DNA of 64,000 nt. Source: Arthonia radiata. Its lineage: Eukaryota; Ascomycota; Arthoniomycetes; Arthoniales; Arthoniaceae. Both the position numbers and the translations under genes were made by a program. The notes beneath the pieces were generated by a model, which saw only the letters and a program-made list of their open reading frames with translations, searched no databases and was not told the DNA's origin. The stretch covers positions 1,116,001 to 1,180,000 of the forward strand of contig PSQN01000017.1 in assembly GCA_002989075.1 (NCBI GenBank), written 5' to 3'. Shown here piece by piece: positions 34,188 through 46,948 of this stretch. Each line of letters opens with the position of its first letter. Within the stretch, counting starts at the first letter, position 1.

Positions 34188-36046
34188 AAATGTTGTTAGA
34201 ATAGCTTCTTTTTGTTCTAGAAGCTGTTTTATTCGGCCTTCTTAGTATTCTTTTGCGTTGTTTAAGTATAGTCTTTTAAAAGGATGCTCGGACTACGTTT
34301 CTTTTTAAGTAATATAGATAGATAGTATATCGAAAACCTAGCCTTTAGACTATAGTACCTCGGTAGTTGTATACCAAGTTTTATTGTCTATAAAGCTAGT
34401 AAATAATTAATCTTTAGAAGAGGTTTGCGGTACAATTAGCCCGTAAATATTTAAGTAGACTTTTTCTAAATAATTGACCGATTCGTTTAGAGTTTCTCGG
34501 CTAACTTTAGCCGTTGCCTTTACTTTAAAGCAAATTTAGCAATTATCTCCTAATTTGTCCGAATAATCTATTCCTAGAGCAACCTTTTTAAGCTGTTTTA
34601 AGGCGTTTTCGCCTATATATCCTATTCGTTGATACTAAAGATCAGTTTTCGAAGAAATAGTATAGAGAGATTAAACTGTGTTAATAGTCTAAGCTTCTAT
34701 TACTATTAGGCCGTTAACATACCGCCCCTCGGTAGTTAGTTGTCCGGCCTAATTAACTTTTAGCTTGTTTTAGCTAAGAGTTACCTTACCTCCCCTCTTT
34801 CTAAGCTTATTAAAGCTTAGAAGGTTAATTCTAAATTCCTTAACAAACAAAACTTCGTTTAGGACAATTGTTTTGTTCTTAAAGAACAGTTTTACTTTAC
34901 CTATCTATAAGGCTTAGATTAACTTCCTCCCTCCTCAACGAATAATTTAGTTAGTTGGCCGGATATCTGTTAGAAGGTCAATATTCGAGCAAATATAGCT
35001 TGTTAAGCCTATATCGAGGATCTAAGAATTAATAGAGTAGTTAATTCCGTCTAGTAATGCTGTAAAGCATTGTTCTTCTTGTAGATCGGAACTCTGTACA
35101 GAAAATATTAAAAAATTGGTATTTTTAGAGCTTTTGTTGGAATTTGGCCGGAGATTTGGGTATTTCTTCCAACAAGTTGCCGGCTTATGCCCTTTTTTGT
35201 TGCAAAAGGGGCATTTTTCTTGGTTTTTATTTAGAGATTTTAATTTATCTCTGGTCCTTTGAGTCGATTTATTGTCTATTGCAGTAAAAACCTTTTCTAC
35301 TGGAGTACTACCGCGGATTCGGCGAGACTTGTTTATAAGTTAACTAAATAAGTCCTATAGACTTATATCGCTAGTCGTTTGCCGATAGCTTTAGCTAATA
35401 ATAGCTACCGTGTGCTCGTATTCGGGGGTCAAATTGTAAAGAACGTAGGCAGCTACCACCTTGTTGGGTAGTGCTAGTCCTCAAGTTACCAAATCGTCCG
35501 TTAATTGTCTAATTTTAGCGAGGTAAAGCTTAAGGTTTTTTACCTTGTCTAGTATAGTGCTAAAGAGCTCCTTGCAAATTAGAAACTCGGAACTAAAACC
35601 TTTTAATTCGTATAACCTTTTTAGGCTATTTTAAAGCTCTAGAGAGTTATAAATCCCCTTTATTTAAATAAAGGGACCGTTCTCTAGAGTTAGTTGAATA
35701 AGGGCTGCTGCCCTTATCGACCGTTCCTAGCGGCTAGCTTCGATAATATCTCTAGCTAGATAGCCGGAAAAGAGGATTATAATATTACTGTAGCCCTTTT
35801 TAGTTAAAAGGGCCTCTATTCGAATCAATCAAATGTCCCAATTAGTAGAGCCCTTAAGTTTAGGGATCTTGTAAGAGGAGTCTATAGCCGAATATATGGT
35901 CGGAGATTTCTAAAAAAAGAAAATCCTGTTATAATAGTTGAATTGGGCTCAAAATTTAGAGTCGATTGGTGATAGAATCGTCCGAAGGTGCCGATAGGTG
36001 TCGTAGAGAAAATATTTTCTAAAAAGGAAATTTAAAAGGAATTGGT
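34188..36046 (-). pseudogene. Copia B integrase N-terminal part and gag remnant
   Basis: Minus-strand continuation of copia B beyond G1-b. Integrase pre-zinc region and core lie at 34190-34570. Gag with an intact zinc knuckle (CPFCNKKGHKPATC) lies at about 35175-35218, and the gag N-terminal half extends to about 35900. This part keeps many CpA/TpG steps and is among the least mutated retroelement sequence in the block. The primer-binding site lies at 36047-36066. Confidence 0.8.
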
Positions 36047-36066
36047 ACTAACCCGGGCTTATAACC

Positions 36067-36574
36067 TGTTAAAAAAGGTACAGGAAAGAAGAAGAATACT
36101 ACTACAAAGAGTAGAAAGACGAGACCAGCTTAAGACTAATACAATACTTAAGCTTAGTACAGGTACAATACTTAGTAGCAAGAAGAAGCTGTTATTATGT
36201 TGTCTGTCTTGTTAGCTAAAATCCTCTAGAGAGATCTTAGCTTATATATTTAAGTTTAGCGGTCTGTACAGGACTTAATAAATATCTATTCTTTTAATAG
36301 GAGCTAGATAACCTATAACTTACCGTATAAGATAGTAATTCTGTCTATCTAAAACTATTAGTCTCTAAGTCTATTCTATATTGTCTTAGACTACAGGCCA
36401 GCTGTCTAGAACGGATTGTACAATGCTTCTTTTTAACCTAGACCCGGGCTACTAGGCCCGACCCTTTAGGTAAAAGGCTTGTTCTATTCTAGACCGAGAC
36501 AGCTAGTAGAACCTATTCGATACTCTAGGCCTCTAGGGGTTCCGGCTAACCAGCTAGTTGATTAATTTTTAACA
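36067..36574 (-). repeat. Copia B 5' LTR
   Basis: 508 bp, TGTTAAAAAAGG to TTTTTAACA on the plus strand. Followed immediately by G1-c gag/protease sequence (GTACTACGCCCC), not by copia A. Confidence 0.9.
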
Positions 36575-37221
36575 GTACTACGCCCCAAACTAATGTCAAT
36601 TTAACGCTAGTTAGACGAAAAAACGATAGGCCTCGAGAGTAAGTCTTACGTCTCTAAAGCTTAGGGCTATCGATTAACGGTAAGGACGAATTAAAGTCTC
36701 GGTACAGCTAAGCAGATCGCTGCAAGAGCTCCTCGCGCTAGTAGATTTCGATACAAAGATTAATCTTATTAATTATTGTATTGTGCTTAAAAGAGAATAG
36801 CAAAAATCGTATAGAGTAAAGCTTCTATATACTAAGTTCCTTATAAAAAATAAGCTGCAGCTCTACGGTACTTATAATGTAAACGTAACTGTAAGAAACG
36901 TATATAAAGAAAAACAGTATTACTAACTCTATCTATATTTGGCTAACTTTATAGAATACAGTCTCGTCTTAGAATACCTATAGCTTAAGTAAGTTAAGCC
37001 CTAGATTAGCTGGACGATAAGAACAATTGCTTGGAGAAACCTTTCTACGCCTAAAGAACGGGTAGCAGGAGCTAAATCTATTAAGATTGTTAATAAAGAC
37101 GTAATTTTAGTATATTTATAAAGAGGCGAACAGTACTACTCCGCGATCTTATGAATAGAAGCGGATAAACGTTATAAGTATTAAATAGCGGTCTTATTAG
37201 ACGTTAGTTTGCCGCTAGACC

Positions 37222-37417
37222 TATAATCTAGGTATAGAGCAGGAAGCAGTTAGATAGCAAAAAGGGCCCAAATAGGCTCTACTAGTGTTCAAGCTAATTA
37301 TTAAGGAGACTAGAAAGAAATACGTCTACTAGAGAGAAGATATTCTCCTAAGATCGCAGCCTTCTTAAATAGGCAATATTCTGTCTTAATTTGCTATCGG
37401 AACGTTTATATATTATA
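37222..37417 (-). repeat. G1-d 3' LTR
   Basis: 196 bp; plus-strand ends TATAATCTAGG and TATATTATA, the reverse of the G1 LTR. Confidence 0.88.
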
Positions 37418-38026
37418 ACTACCTTCCTCCTTAAGGAGGATTACTCTCGATCTGAGTGCAATCCGCTATCTCTATTGTACCTTCTATTTATTGTCTTACG
37501 TAGAGCAACAACCTCGTTGAAAACCTGCTGGCTTATGTTTACGTTTAGTCGGAAAAAGAGTAATGTTGCTTACTATTATTCTACGCGTCGTTTAGTACTA
37601 ATTTTCTGTAGTACCGAGTTATAGTACTAAGCTTTAGTTTTAATTTAAAGCTCTCGAGCCTAAGTTATAAGCTCGGTAGTAAGGTTATATATTATTTTTA
37701 CCTAATTTTACGTTCTTTTATATACTCTTATATACGCTTTTACCGATTAATTGCTTCTATAGGCAGTAGCAACCTATATAAATAGACTTCTTTGCTTCTA
37801 TATTAGTATCTATAGACGGAAGCTTTGTTATCGGTATCTAACAATAGATATAAAATAAGGCTCTTGCTCTTTTAAACTTTCTCTTTCTTTCTTTAATATT
37901 ATTATACTCTTCTACTTAACCTATAAGCTTCTCTTCTTTAGTAGACCTTTACTTCTCTTCTTAGGTAATAAGTTTGTAGCTAATTTAGTATTAGATTGCC
38001 TTCAATTCGCCTTTATAATCTCTACT

Positions 38027-38985
38027 ATATCGGATTTTAACTCTGTTAACAAACTCGCTACTAAAGCGAGCTCTTTTAAAGCGCCAACTTGCCGCTTAAC
38101 TCGTAATATTAAGAACTCTAAAGCTATTATTAATTTTAAAGCTCTTCTTTATAACGCTCGCAAGAAAAAAGCTTCTAAAGTTACTTTACTAATTTTTAAA
38201 TTATCTGCGGCTTCTCTTAGTTTACGCTCTTTCAAACTAGATAGCGTATTTCTAACTTTTACGACTTCTTGTAAGTCTACTATCTCTTATTACTTTATTT
38301 TAGTCTAACTGTTAGTATTCTAGCTCGTTAAAAGCGTTACGTCTATAAAGACGACTTTAATAATAATAAGATTGTCTATTCTCCTTATTACTACGGTACT
38401 GCTTATAAGCCTGAGTCGTCTATAAAGTTTCGCCGATCTACCTCCTTAAATCCTGCTTTTTGCGCCGTATCTGCGTTAATCTAGCCTTAGCTAGAGGCTT
38501 ATGTCTTAGTATGCTGCCGTTATATAAAGGCCTTGTTTAGCGATATAGCTGTATATAGTAGTTCTTCTACAAACTTTAATTTTAAGTATTACGAGGACTA
38601 GACCTATAAGTAGCCTAAGAGACAGTATATTAAGTATACTCGCTATACTAGTGTTAAGAGGTTAAAAGACAAGTATAAGATAGTAAGTCTAATACCCTCC
38701 CGTCTTAGGTACTAATTAACCTTATATTAATATATACTAGGTCTCCGCTCGATAGAGACGTATATACAATCTCTTTGTACGCGCTAACTTCTTCTTAACC
38801 TCTAACAAGAACGTCTAAAATAACAAAGAGTCTTTCTATAACGACTATCTTACTCTACTTCGCGCCTTTTGTATTTAGCTATAGACCTAGTAGCGCGGTC
38901 TAGACACTAAGTTAGTCGAGTAGACCAATACTAACGATTTTAAGCGCATTAAGGCGCTACGCTAGAGCTTCGATTCTAATATATA
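38027..38985 (+). pseudogene. G1-d copy of the antisense gene, 3' end removed
   Basis: Because G1-d is inverted, the antisense gene reads on the plus strand. The mutated start (ATA) is at 38027, the GTAAGT donor of intron 2 at 38683 with TACTAAT and CTAG following, and exon 3 from 38741 to the copia LTR at 38986. The stop region is lost. Exon spacing equals that in G1-a. Confidence 0.42.
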
Positions 38986-39455
38986 TAAAGAGTAGAAAGA
39001 CGAGACTAGCTTAAGACTAGTGCAATACTTAGGCTTAATATAAATACAATACTTAGTAGCAAGGAGAAGCTGTTGTTATATTATCTGTCTTGTTAGCTAG
39101 AATTCTCTAGAGAGATCTTAGCTTATATATCTAAGTCTAGCGGTCTGTATAGAACTTACTAAATATCTGTTCTTTTGATAGGGGCCAGATAACCTATAAC
39201 TTACTATATAAGACAGTAATTCTGTCTATCTAAAACTATTAGTCTCTAAGTTTATTCTGTGTTGTCTTAGACTACAGGTTAGCTATCTAAGACGGGTCGT
39301 ACAATACTCTTTTTTGTTCTAGACCCGGGCTACTAGGCCCAACCCTTTAGGTAAAAGACTTGTTCTATTCTAGGCCGAGATAGCTGGTAGGACCTATCCG
39401 ATACTCCGGGCCCCTAGGGGTTCCAGCTAACCAGCTAGTTGGTTAATTTCCAATA
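38986..39455 (-). repeat. Truncated copia LTR inside G1-d
   Basis: Matches the copia LTR from just after its first 40-50 bp (AAAGAGTAGAAAGACGAG) to TTCCAATA. About 440 bp of G1-d sequence is missing at the junction when compared with G1-a, and no target duplication is visible, so a deletion followed or accompanied the insertion. Confidence 0.75.
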
Positions 39456-40688
39456 GTTTGTCTTAGACGCTTGTCTCTCAGCTTAGCGTCTTTACGCTTC
39501 TTAAATTTCTTAAGAGCGTTAGAGTCTTTAAGATGTGCCCGCACCTTTATTGTGTTATTTACCTTCGACCACCCCTGCTACTTGGTTCAATACTAGTCTT
39601 TATTCTTAATCTTAAAGCGAATCGCCTTAACAAGCTATTCTTTACTATTATCGACTTTAACCGGACCAGGCGGTTCTATACCGGGCCGACGGCGATATAG
39701 CTTCAGTAAGGATACGTAGAAGACAGAGTAAATGCGGTAGAAGTCTAGTAGTACCAGCTAGTAAGCTTGTTTACCTACTTTCTTAAGGATTCTAAATAGT
39801 TCTAAGCTTCGATTATCAAGCTTCTTTATTGGTCTCTTTGTTTTAAGGTTCTTTAATAATAGTAGCACTAAGTTACCTACTATATAGTGTTTTAGTATAT
39901 ACTTAGTATTATACTATTCTATCTACAGACGCTAAGCTTTTTCTAGCTGCTGCTTTATTTCTTGTTAACGGAGAAGGCGTTCTTCTATATACTTAACTGC
40001 TATAGGATGTTCTGATCTAGGCTACCTTCCCTCTTAACGAGAGGTATCCTCTTTCTTAAGGAGCTCGTTGATCTAGCTTTAAAGGCTTAAATCACTCTAT
40101 AGCCGCTTGCTATCAGCCTTCAAATTACAGACGGACTGGAGCTTAACTTCGAGCATTCGCTTTTCGAGCTTAAACTTCTTAATAGTGTGCTGCTGCTACT
40201 ATGCTAGCAGTTCTTATTTTAGCTTTTATACTTTAACGCTTAAGAAGGCGCTAAAGAGAGATTCTTTGCGGTTAAAGCCTTAATAAGCCTCTTTATTGTT
40301 GTTATTGTTTTAGTTTAGACTATTGTTCTTCTTAGTTTACAATCTACTCGGCGTCTATTTGCCGGCTTATAAGCTTTCTTACTTATTGTTATTGCTAGAT
40401 CTTATATAAGGGTTCTAGTCTTCTTCGACGTTAACTATATTTTGCTACGCTCTGTATTCTGCTTGTGCGGCGGATATAAAGCGACCACCGTCGCATACTT
40501 AATTTCTTGCTCGTTCTCTTCGAACATAGTACTTGCTAGCACCGATCATTAATTAATTTTAATATTATTTATTTTAACGTATATATAGAGTCTTGGCTAT
40601 ACTCGATTATACCGAGTTAACCCCTAAGCGACGTCGATAAGGTACCTAACTGCCGGCCGCCCTCCTTGTAGGTTTAGAATAATTAGAA

Positions 40689-40884
40689 TGTAATTTAGAT
40701 ATAGAGCAGAGAGCAGTTAGATAGCAAAAAGGGTCTAAATAGGCTCTACTAATATTTAAGCTAATTATTAAGGAGACTAGAAAGAAATGCGTCTACTAGA
40801 GAAAAGATATCCTTCTAGAATCGCAGCCTTCCTAAATAGACAACATTCCGTTCTAATTCGCTATCGGGACGTTTATGCATTATA
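40689..40884 (-). repeat. G1-d 5' LTR
   Basis: 196 bp; plus-strand ends TGTAATTTAG and GCATTATA, the reverse of the G1 LTR. Confidence 0.88.
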
Positions 40885-43800
40885 AGACCAGACTCTAGAT
40901 AGCGAGCCTAAAAAAGTAGAGAAGTGAGATAAGCTTTCTTCTCAATACACTAAATATAAAGATATCTTTTTTAAAGAACTATCGAGTAAGCTTACGCCGC
41001 TTAGTAAGCATACTTATAAGATTGAGCTTAAGGATAGCACGGAACCTCTGTATAAGCTAATCTACTTTATATCGTAAGATAAGCTAAAAACGCTTCGAAA
41101 GTATCTAGATACTATAATTAAGAAAGGATAGATACAACCCTTTACTAGTCTAGCGGGTGCCTTAGTTCTGTTTGTATCTAAGGTAGACGAATTGTTGAGA
41201 CTGTATGTTAACTACCGCGGTTTAAACAATGTAACTATAAAGAATCGCTATATACTGCCGCTAGTCTTTAAGATTCTTAATCGTCTGCAAGGCTCGAAGG
41301 TATTTACAAAGCTTAATCTTTACGATACCTATTACCGTATCTGTATCCGTAAAGGGAATAAGTAGAAGACAGCGTTTTATACTCGATACGGGCACTATAA
41401 ATACCTAGTAATGCCTTTTAAACTAGTAAACGCCCCTGCTACGTTTTAGATATATATCTATAAAGCTATAGATAATCTTATTAATACCGTATATATTGTT
41501 TATATAGACAATATCTTAATTTTCTCTAAAGACAAGGAAAGCTATAAAGGCTATATTAAAGAAGTCCTACAAAGGCTTCGTAAATAGAGTTTATTTGTAA
41601 AGCTGTGTAAGTGTTAATTTTATACTACTAAGGTTTCTTTCCTAGAGTTCACTGTAAAAGTCGATAGTATCGAAATAAACTTAAAAAGGATGTAGACTAT
41701 AGCTAAATGGCTAGTCTTTACTACCGCAAAGCAGATTCTATTCTTTCTAAGATTCGTAAACTTCTACCGGCAGTTTATCTATAGATTTAGCTGTATCAAT
41801 AAACATACTAACGAAAGACATTAAGTTTATTTAGAGCAAAGCTCAACAAAAAGCTTTTAAAGCGCTAAAGCAAGCCTTTATAAATATACTAGTATTAACA
41901 TACTTTAACCTAGTACTGTCGATCGTTTTAACAACTAACGCATTAAACTTTATAATAGCAGATATCTTACTTTAGCTAAGGAGAGATAGCCGATTACTAT
42001 TGCTATTAAATATTAACCTAGGCTTGTCTACACTAGATATAGCGGATACCGCCCGAACTAGTACCGATAATAAGACAGATATATATCTACATCCGATAGC
42101 GTTCTTTTTAAAGAAATTTATAGACGCTGAGCTAAGATATAATACCTATAATAAAGAGCTTATAGTAATATAGACTAGCTTTAAGTACTAATACTATTAC
42201 CTTATTAATATATAGTACTTACTAAAGGTCGTAATAGACTATAATAATCTATAATATTTTATAACAACAAAAGTATTGTTTCGCCGACAGGCGCGCTAGG
42301 CAGAAGACCTGTTAGTATTTAACTTTAAAATACTATACCGTACAGATAGTAAGAACTTAGCAGACGCGCTGTTGCACCGTTTAGATTACAAGAATTTGTA
42401 TAGAGTAAAGAAAGATAACGCCAATAAGATATTACCGAGTCTGTAGCAGAAGCTTAAAAGAAGTGCTGCTTTGCTTAGTACTAAGAAAGAGCCCTCTAGC
42501 TTAAAAGAAGGTATAATTACTGTCTTAATTATATTACTTAAAAATTAGTTTAAATACTGTTAGTGGTTTAGCTACCGACCTAAAACCTTGAACGCAACTG
42601 TAGCCTAAATTGAGGGTAGATTGGAGTTAAATACAGATCTTATATAGAACGCCTAGAAGCGAGAAACGTGTCTATCTTTCTTTACTAATACAGAGCCTTT
42701 TCCAGTAGCTCTCGTATTACGAGTTAAGGTAGTTATAGCTATCGCTCTTAAAACAGCTTACAATAATACTTCTCGAGGTCTTACAACTCTAATTCTTAAA
42801 GCTTAGTAGAGAGACGCCTTTATAAAGCAGAAAGTATCGGAGTTAAAATTATTAACTAGAACTAAAGGTTAGTAGAGTAATAAAACGGCAATAAATTGCC
42901 GTTAAGCTGGTATAAGAAAGCGCTGTACAAGTCGAATCGACTTAAATGCTCTAATAGGGCCTAACTCAAACTTTAAGTCTCTAAAGTATATAAAATAGTT
43001 AGTCGACAGCTACAAATTATTGCGCTAAGATAATAAAATTTAGATACTAAAATACTCTGCGTTAAAGCTTAAAATTATAAGTAGAAATTATAATAATAAG
43101 CTTGCTAGCTACTTTAAGATCGAGAAGACCCTTAAAATTCTAAGATATAAATATACATAGAAAAAGATAGCAACGTATATTAAAAACTTTGTTGCTAAAT
43201 ATAATATATACTAACGAATAGCTCTATAGAGGTATAAGTTATACGGTAAAATAGCAGCGATGTTGGTTCCGATTAGCTTCTTTAAGAACCTATCCTTAGA
43301 CTTTATTGTTAAACTACCAATAGTTCTTTTAAAGAACGGAAACATTGTTAATTTAATCTTTATAGTTGTAGACCGCTTTTCTAAGTTTATAACCTATATT
43401 CTAGTTAGTAAAACTATAGATGCTATAGAGCTAATAGAAGTGCTTTACAAACACTAGGCAAAAACGTCGAGATTCCTAAGAAGCCTCTTGTTTAATAGAA
43501 AATCTATGTTTACTAGCTTATATTAAAGCACCTTCTGCCAGCATTTAACTGTAAAACGAAGGTTGAGTACAGTATTTTACCCTTAAACTAATAGTTAAAC
43601 CGAGCGTTAGAACTAGAAGCTTAAAAACTACTTACGTATTTATATCTCTTAAAATTAAGATAATTAGTATAAGTATCTAAAAGAAGCTACTTTTGCGTAT
43701 AATTTAAAAGTTTATTTATTAACAAAAATTTTGCCAATTGAATATACGTTCGGTCGCGTTACAGACGTACTAGACGGCGCGCCGCCGCCGAATCGGTACT

Positions 43801-44763
43801 ATACTATAGTTAAGCTAAACAACCTTTCTGTCGGCAAGGATACCTTCTATTAAGAAAGAAGGTAGCCTAGACCAGAACATTCTATAGTAGTTAAGTATAT
43901 AAAAGAACGTCTTCTTCGCTAATAAGAAATAAAGCAGCAGCTAAAAAAAGCTTAACGTCTATAGATAGAATAGTACAACACTAAATATACACTAAAATGC
44001 TATATAGTAGGTAACTTAGTACTACTATTATTAAAGAACCTTAAAATAAAGAGGTTAATAAAGAAGCTTAACAATCAAAGCTTAGAACTATTTAGAATTC
44101 TTAAGAAAGTAAGTAAATAAGCTTACTAGCTAGTACTACTAAACTTCTACCGCATCTACTCTATTTTCTATATATCCTTACTAAAGCTATATCGCCGTCG
44201 GCCTGGTACAGAACCGTCTAGTCTAGTCGAAGTCGATAGTAGTAAAGAATAGCTTGTTAAGGCGATTTACTTTAAGATTAAGAATAAAAACTAGTATTGA
44301 ACTAAGTAGCAGAGATAGTTAGAGGCAAATAATACGATAGAGCCGCAAACATATCTTAAAGACTCTAACGCTCTTAAGAAATTTAAGAAGCGTAAAGACG
44401 CTAAGTCAAGAGACAAGCGTTTAAAATAAACTAGGCAACGTAGATAAGAAAGAACTATAATTCTACGCAATTAGCTTACGATATAATACTAAAGAGAAGG
44501 TAGATTACCTTAAGTATATTTTAAAACATAGAATTAATATAGTATTAAACTTTAAGACAATTTATATATAATTATAAAGCTTAAGCTATAAGAAAGTTAA
44601 AATAAAACTTGTATAGGAAGAAAATATAGGACTATTCCGATAGGCTAAGGAAAACTACTTACACAGACTAAAACCCTAGCCAAACAAAAGACAGAAAACT
44701 ACAAGAAGACTACCTAAACTAGCGTCGAAGTTAGTACGGATCGGCGGTATAATACTACTTAAC

Positions 44764-45825
44764 TTAGCTGCGACTACTATTAATGCGGTTCTAAATCTAA
44801 TTAACTAGACTTATTAAAGCTAACTTATAAGGAGCCAAATTTATAGACGGCTAAGGGCTATACAACCCTATACTAGAATCGAAGCTCTGGTGTAGCGCCT
44901 TAATACGCTTAAAATTGTTAGTATCGGCCTACTCAATCAACTTAGTACCTAGACCGCGCTATAAAGCCTATAGCTAAATATAAAAGACGCGAAGTAGAGT
45001 AAGATAGTTGTTATAGAAAAACTCTTTGTTATTTTAAACGTTCTCGTTAGAGGTTAAGAAGAAGTTAGCGCGCACAAGAAGGTTATAGGTACGTTTTTAC
45101 CGAGCAGGGATCTAGTATACATTAATATAGAGTTAATTAGTATCTAAAATAGAGAAATATTAGACTTACTATCTTATATTTATCTTCTAACCTCTTAATA
45201 CTAGTATAGCGAGCATACTTAGCGTACTATCTCTTAGACTACTTGTAGGTTTAGTTCTTATAATACTTAAAATTAAAGTTTGCGGAAGAACTACTATATA
45301 CAGCTATATCGCTAAATAAGGTCTTTATGTAACGGTAGTATATTAGAATATAAGTCTCTAGCTAAGGCTAAATTAACGCAGATACGGCGTAAAAAGTAGA
45401 ATTTAAGGAGGTAGACCGATAAAACTTTATAGACAACTTAGGCTTATAAGTAGTACCGCGGTAATAGAGAGAATAGACGATCTTATTATCGTTAAAGTTA
45501 TCTTTATAGACGTAACGCTTTTAACGAGCTAGAATACTAATAGTTAGACTAAAATAAAGCAATAAGAAATAGTAAACTTATAAAGAGTTATAAGAGTTAG
45601 AGACACGTTACCTAGTTTAAGAGAGCGTAGACTAAGAAAAGCTACAGATAATTTAGAAATTAGTAAAGCAATCTTAAAAGCTTTCTTCTTACGAGCGTTA
45701 CAAAGAAGAGCTTTAAGATTAACAGCGGCTTTAGAGTCCTTAATACTGTAAGTTAAGCGGTAAGTTAGCGCTTTAAGAGAGCTCGCTCTAGCAGTAAGTT
45801 TATTAATAGGGTTAAAACCCGATAT
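44764..45825 (-). pseudogene. G1-c copy of the antisense spliced gene
   Basis: Collinear with G1-a. The presumed start codon is mutated to ATA (45825-45823). The exon 2/3 frames are recognisable but carry more stops than in G1-a. Confidence 0.4.
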
Positions 45826-46382
45826 AGTAGAGATTGTAAAGGCAAATTAGAGGCAATTTAATATTAAATTAGCTACAAACTTATTACTTAAGAAGAGAAG
45901 TAAAGGCCTACTAAAGAAGAGAAGCTTATAAGCTAAGCAGAAGAGTATAGTAATGTTAAAGAAAGAAAGAGAAAGTTTAAAAGAGCAAGAGTCTTGTTTT
46001 ATGCCTATCGTTAGGTACCGATAACAAAGCTTCCGTCTACAGATACTAATATAGGAGCAAAGAAGCCTATTTACGTAGGTTGCTACTACCTATAGAGGCA
46101 ATTAATTGGTAAAAGCGTACATAAGAGCATACAAAAGAATATAAAATTAGGTAAAAATAATATACAACCTTACTATCGAGCTTATAACTTAAGCTCGGAA
46201 GCTTTAAATTAAAAGTAAAGCTTAGCACTATAACTCGGTGCTACAGAAAACCAGCACTAAACGACGTATAGAATGATAGTAAGTAACATTACTCTTTTTC
46301 CGACTAAACACAAACATAAGTCAGTAGGTTTTTAATAAGGTTATTGTTCTACGTAAGACAATAAATAGAAGGTGCAATAAAG

Positions 46383-46891
46383 TGTTAAAAAAGATACAGG
46401 GAAGAAGAAGGATACTACTATAAAGAGTAGGAAGACGAGACTAGCTTGAGACTAGTACAATACTTAGGCTTAGTATAGGTACAATACTTAGTAGCAAGAA
46501 GAAGCTATTGTTATATTGTCTGTCTTATTAGCTAAAATCCTCTAAAGAGACTTTAGCTTATATATCTAAGTTTAGCGGTCTATACAGGACTTACTAGATA
46601 TCTGTTCTTTTTAATAGAAGCCAGATAACCCGTAACTTACCGTACAAGATAGTAATTCTGTCTATTTAAAACTATTAGTCTCTAAGTCTATTCTATGTTG
46701 TCTTAGACTATAGGCCAGCTGTCTAGAACGGATCGTACAATGCTTCTTTTTGTTTTAGGCCCGGGCTACTAGGCCCGATTCTTTAGATAAAAGGCTTGTT
46801 CTATTCTAAACCAAGATAGCTGGTAGAACCTATCCAATACTCTAGGCTCCTAGAGGTTCCGGCTAACCAGCTAGTTGGTTAATTTTCAACA
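46383..46891 (-). repeat. Solo copia LTR in the G1-c 3' region
   Basis: 509 bp, TGTTAAAAAAG to TTTTCAACA, with the target duplication TAAAG at 46378-46382 and 46892-46896. No internal sequence remains, so this is an LTR-LTR recombination product. Confidence 0.92.
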
Positions 46892-46948
46892 TAAAGATAG
46901 CGAATTGCATTTAGATCGAGGGCGATCCTCCTTAAGAGGGAAGATAGT

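Larger units (their letters stand above)
23172..36574 (-). mobile_element. Copia B: Ty1/copia element on the minus strand, interrupted by G1-b
   Basis: Reading minus: 5' LTR 36574-36067, primer-binding site, gag, integrase (interrupted by G1-b 26195-34182 with duplication AGTAC), reverse transcriptase, RNase H, polypurine tract AAGGGGGTG, 3' LTR 23677-23172. The two flanks differ (AAAGC on the left, GTACT on the right), and the right flank lies inside G1-c, so the outer ends were probably brought together by recombination between two insertions. Confidence 0.88.
37222..40884 (-). mobile_element. G1-d: internally deleted G1 derivative, minus strand, in G1-c
   Basis: 3663 bp with both 196-bp LTRs (37222-37417 and 40689-40884) and the target duplication AGACC at 37217-37221 and 40885-40889. 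Reading minus, the leader and gag N-terminal part join directly, at about 40050, to the integrase C-terminal region: protease, RT, RNase H and most of integrase are deleted. The 3' region with the antisense gene is kept but disrupted by a truncated copia LTR (38986-39455). Such an element could only have moved with enzymes from full copies. Confidence 0.9.
36600..44446 (+). pseudogene. G1-c pol remnant, split by G1-d
   Basis: Protease region at 36700-37217, then after G1-d reverse transcriptase (41000-41650; box YIDNILIFSKD near 41500), RNase H, integrase (open piece 43260-43457 with LSLDFIVKLP keeping its Asp) and chromodomain (about 44225-44415). Full of RIP-type stops. Residue order is as in G1-a. 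Confidence 0.85.

Noticed and set aside
37391-37624. 77-codon plus-strand frame
   Set aside because: Spans the G1-d LTR end and 3' untranslated region; not conserved as a frame in the other copies.
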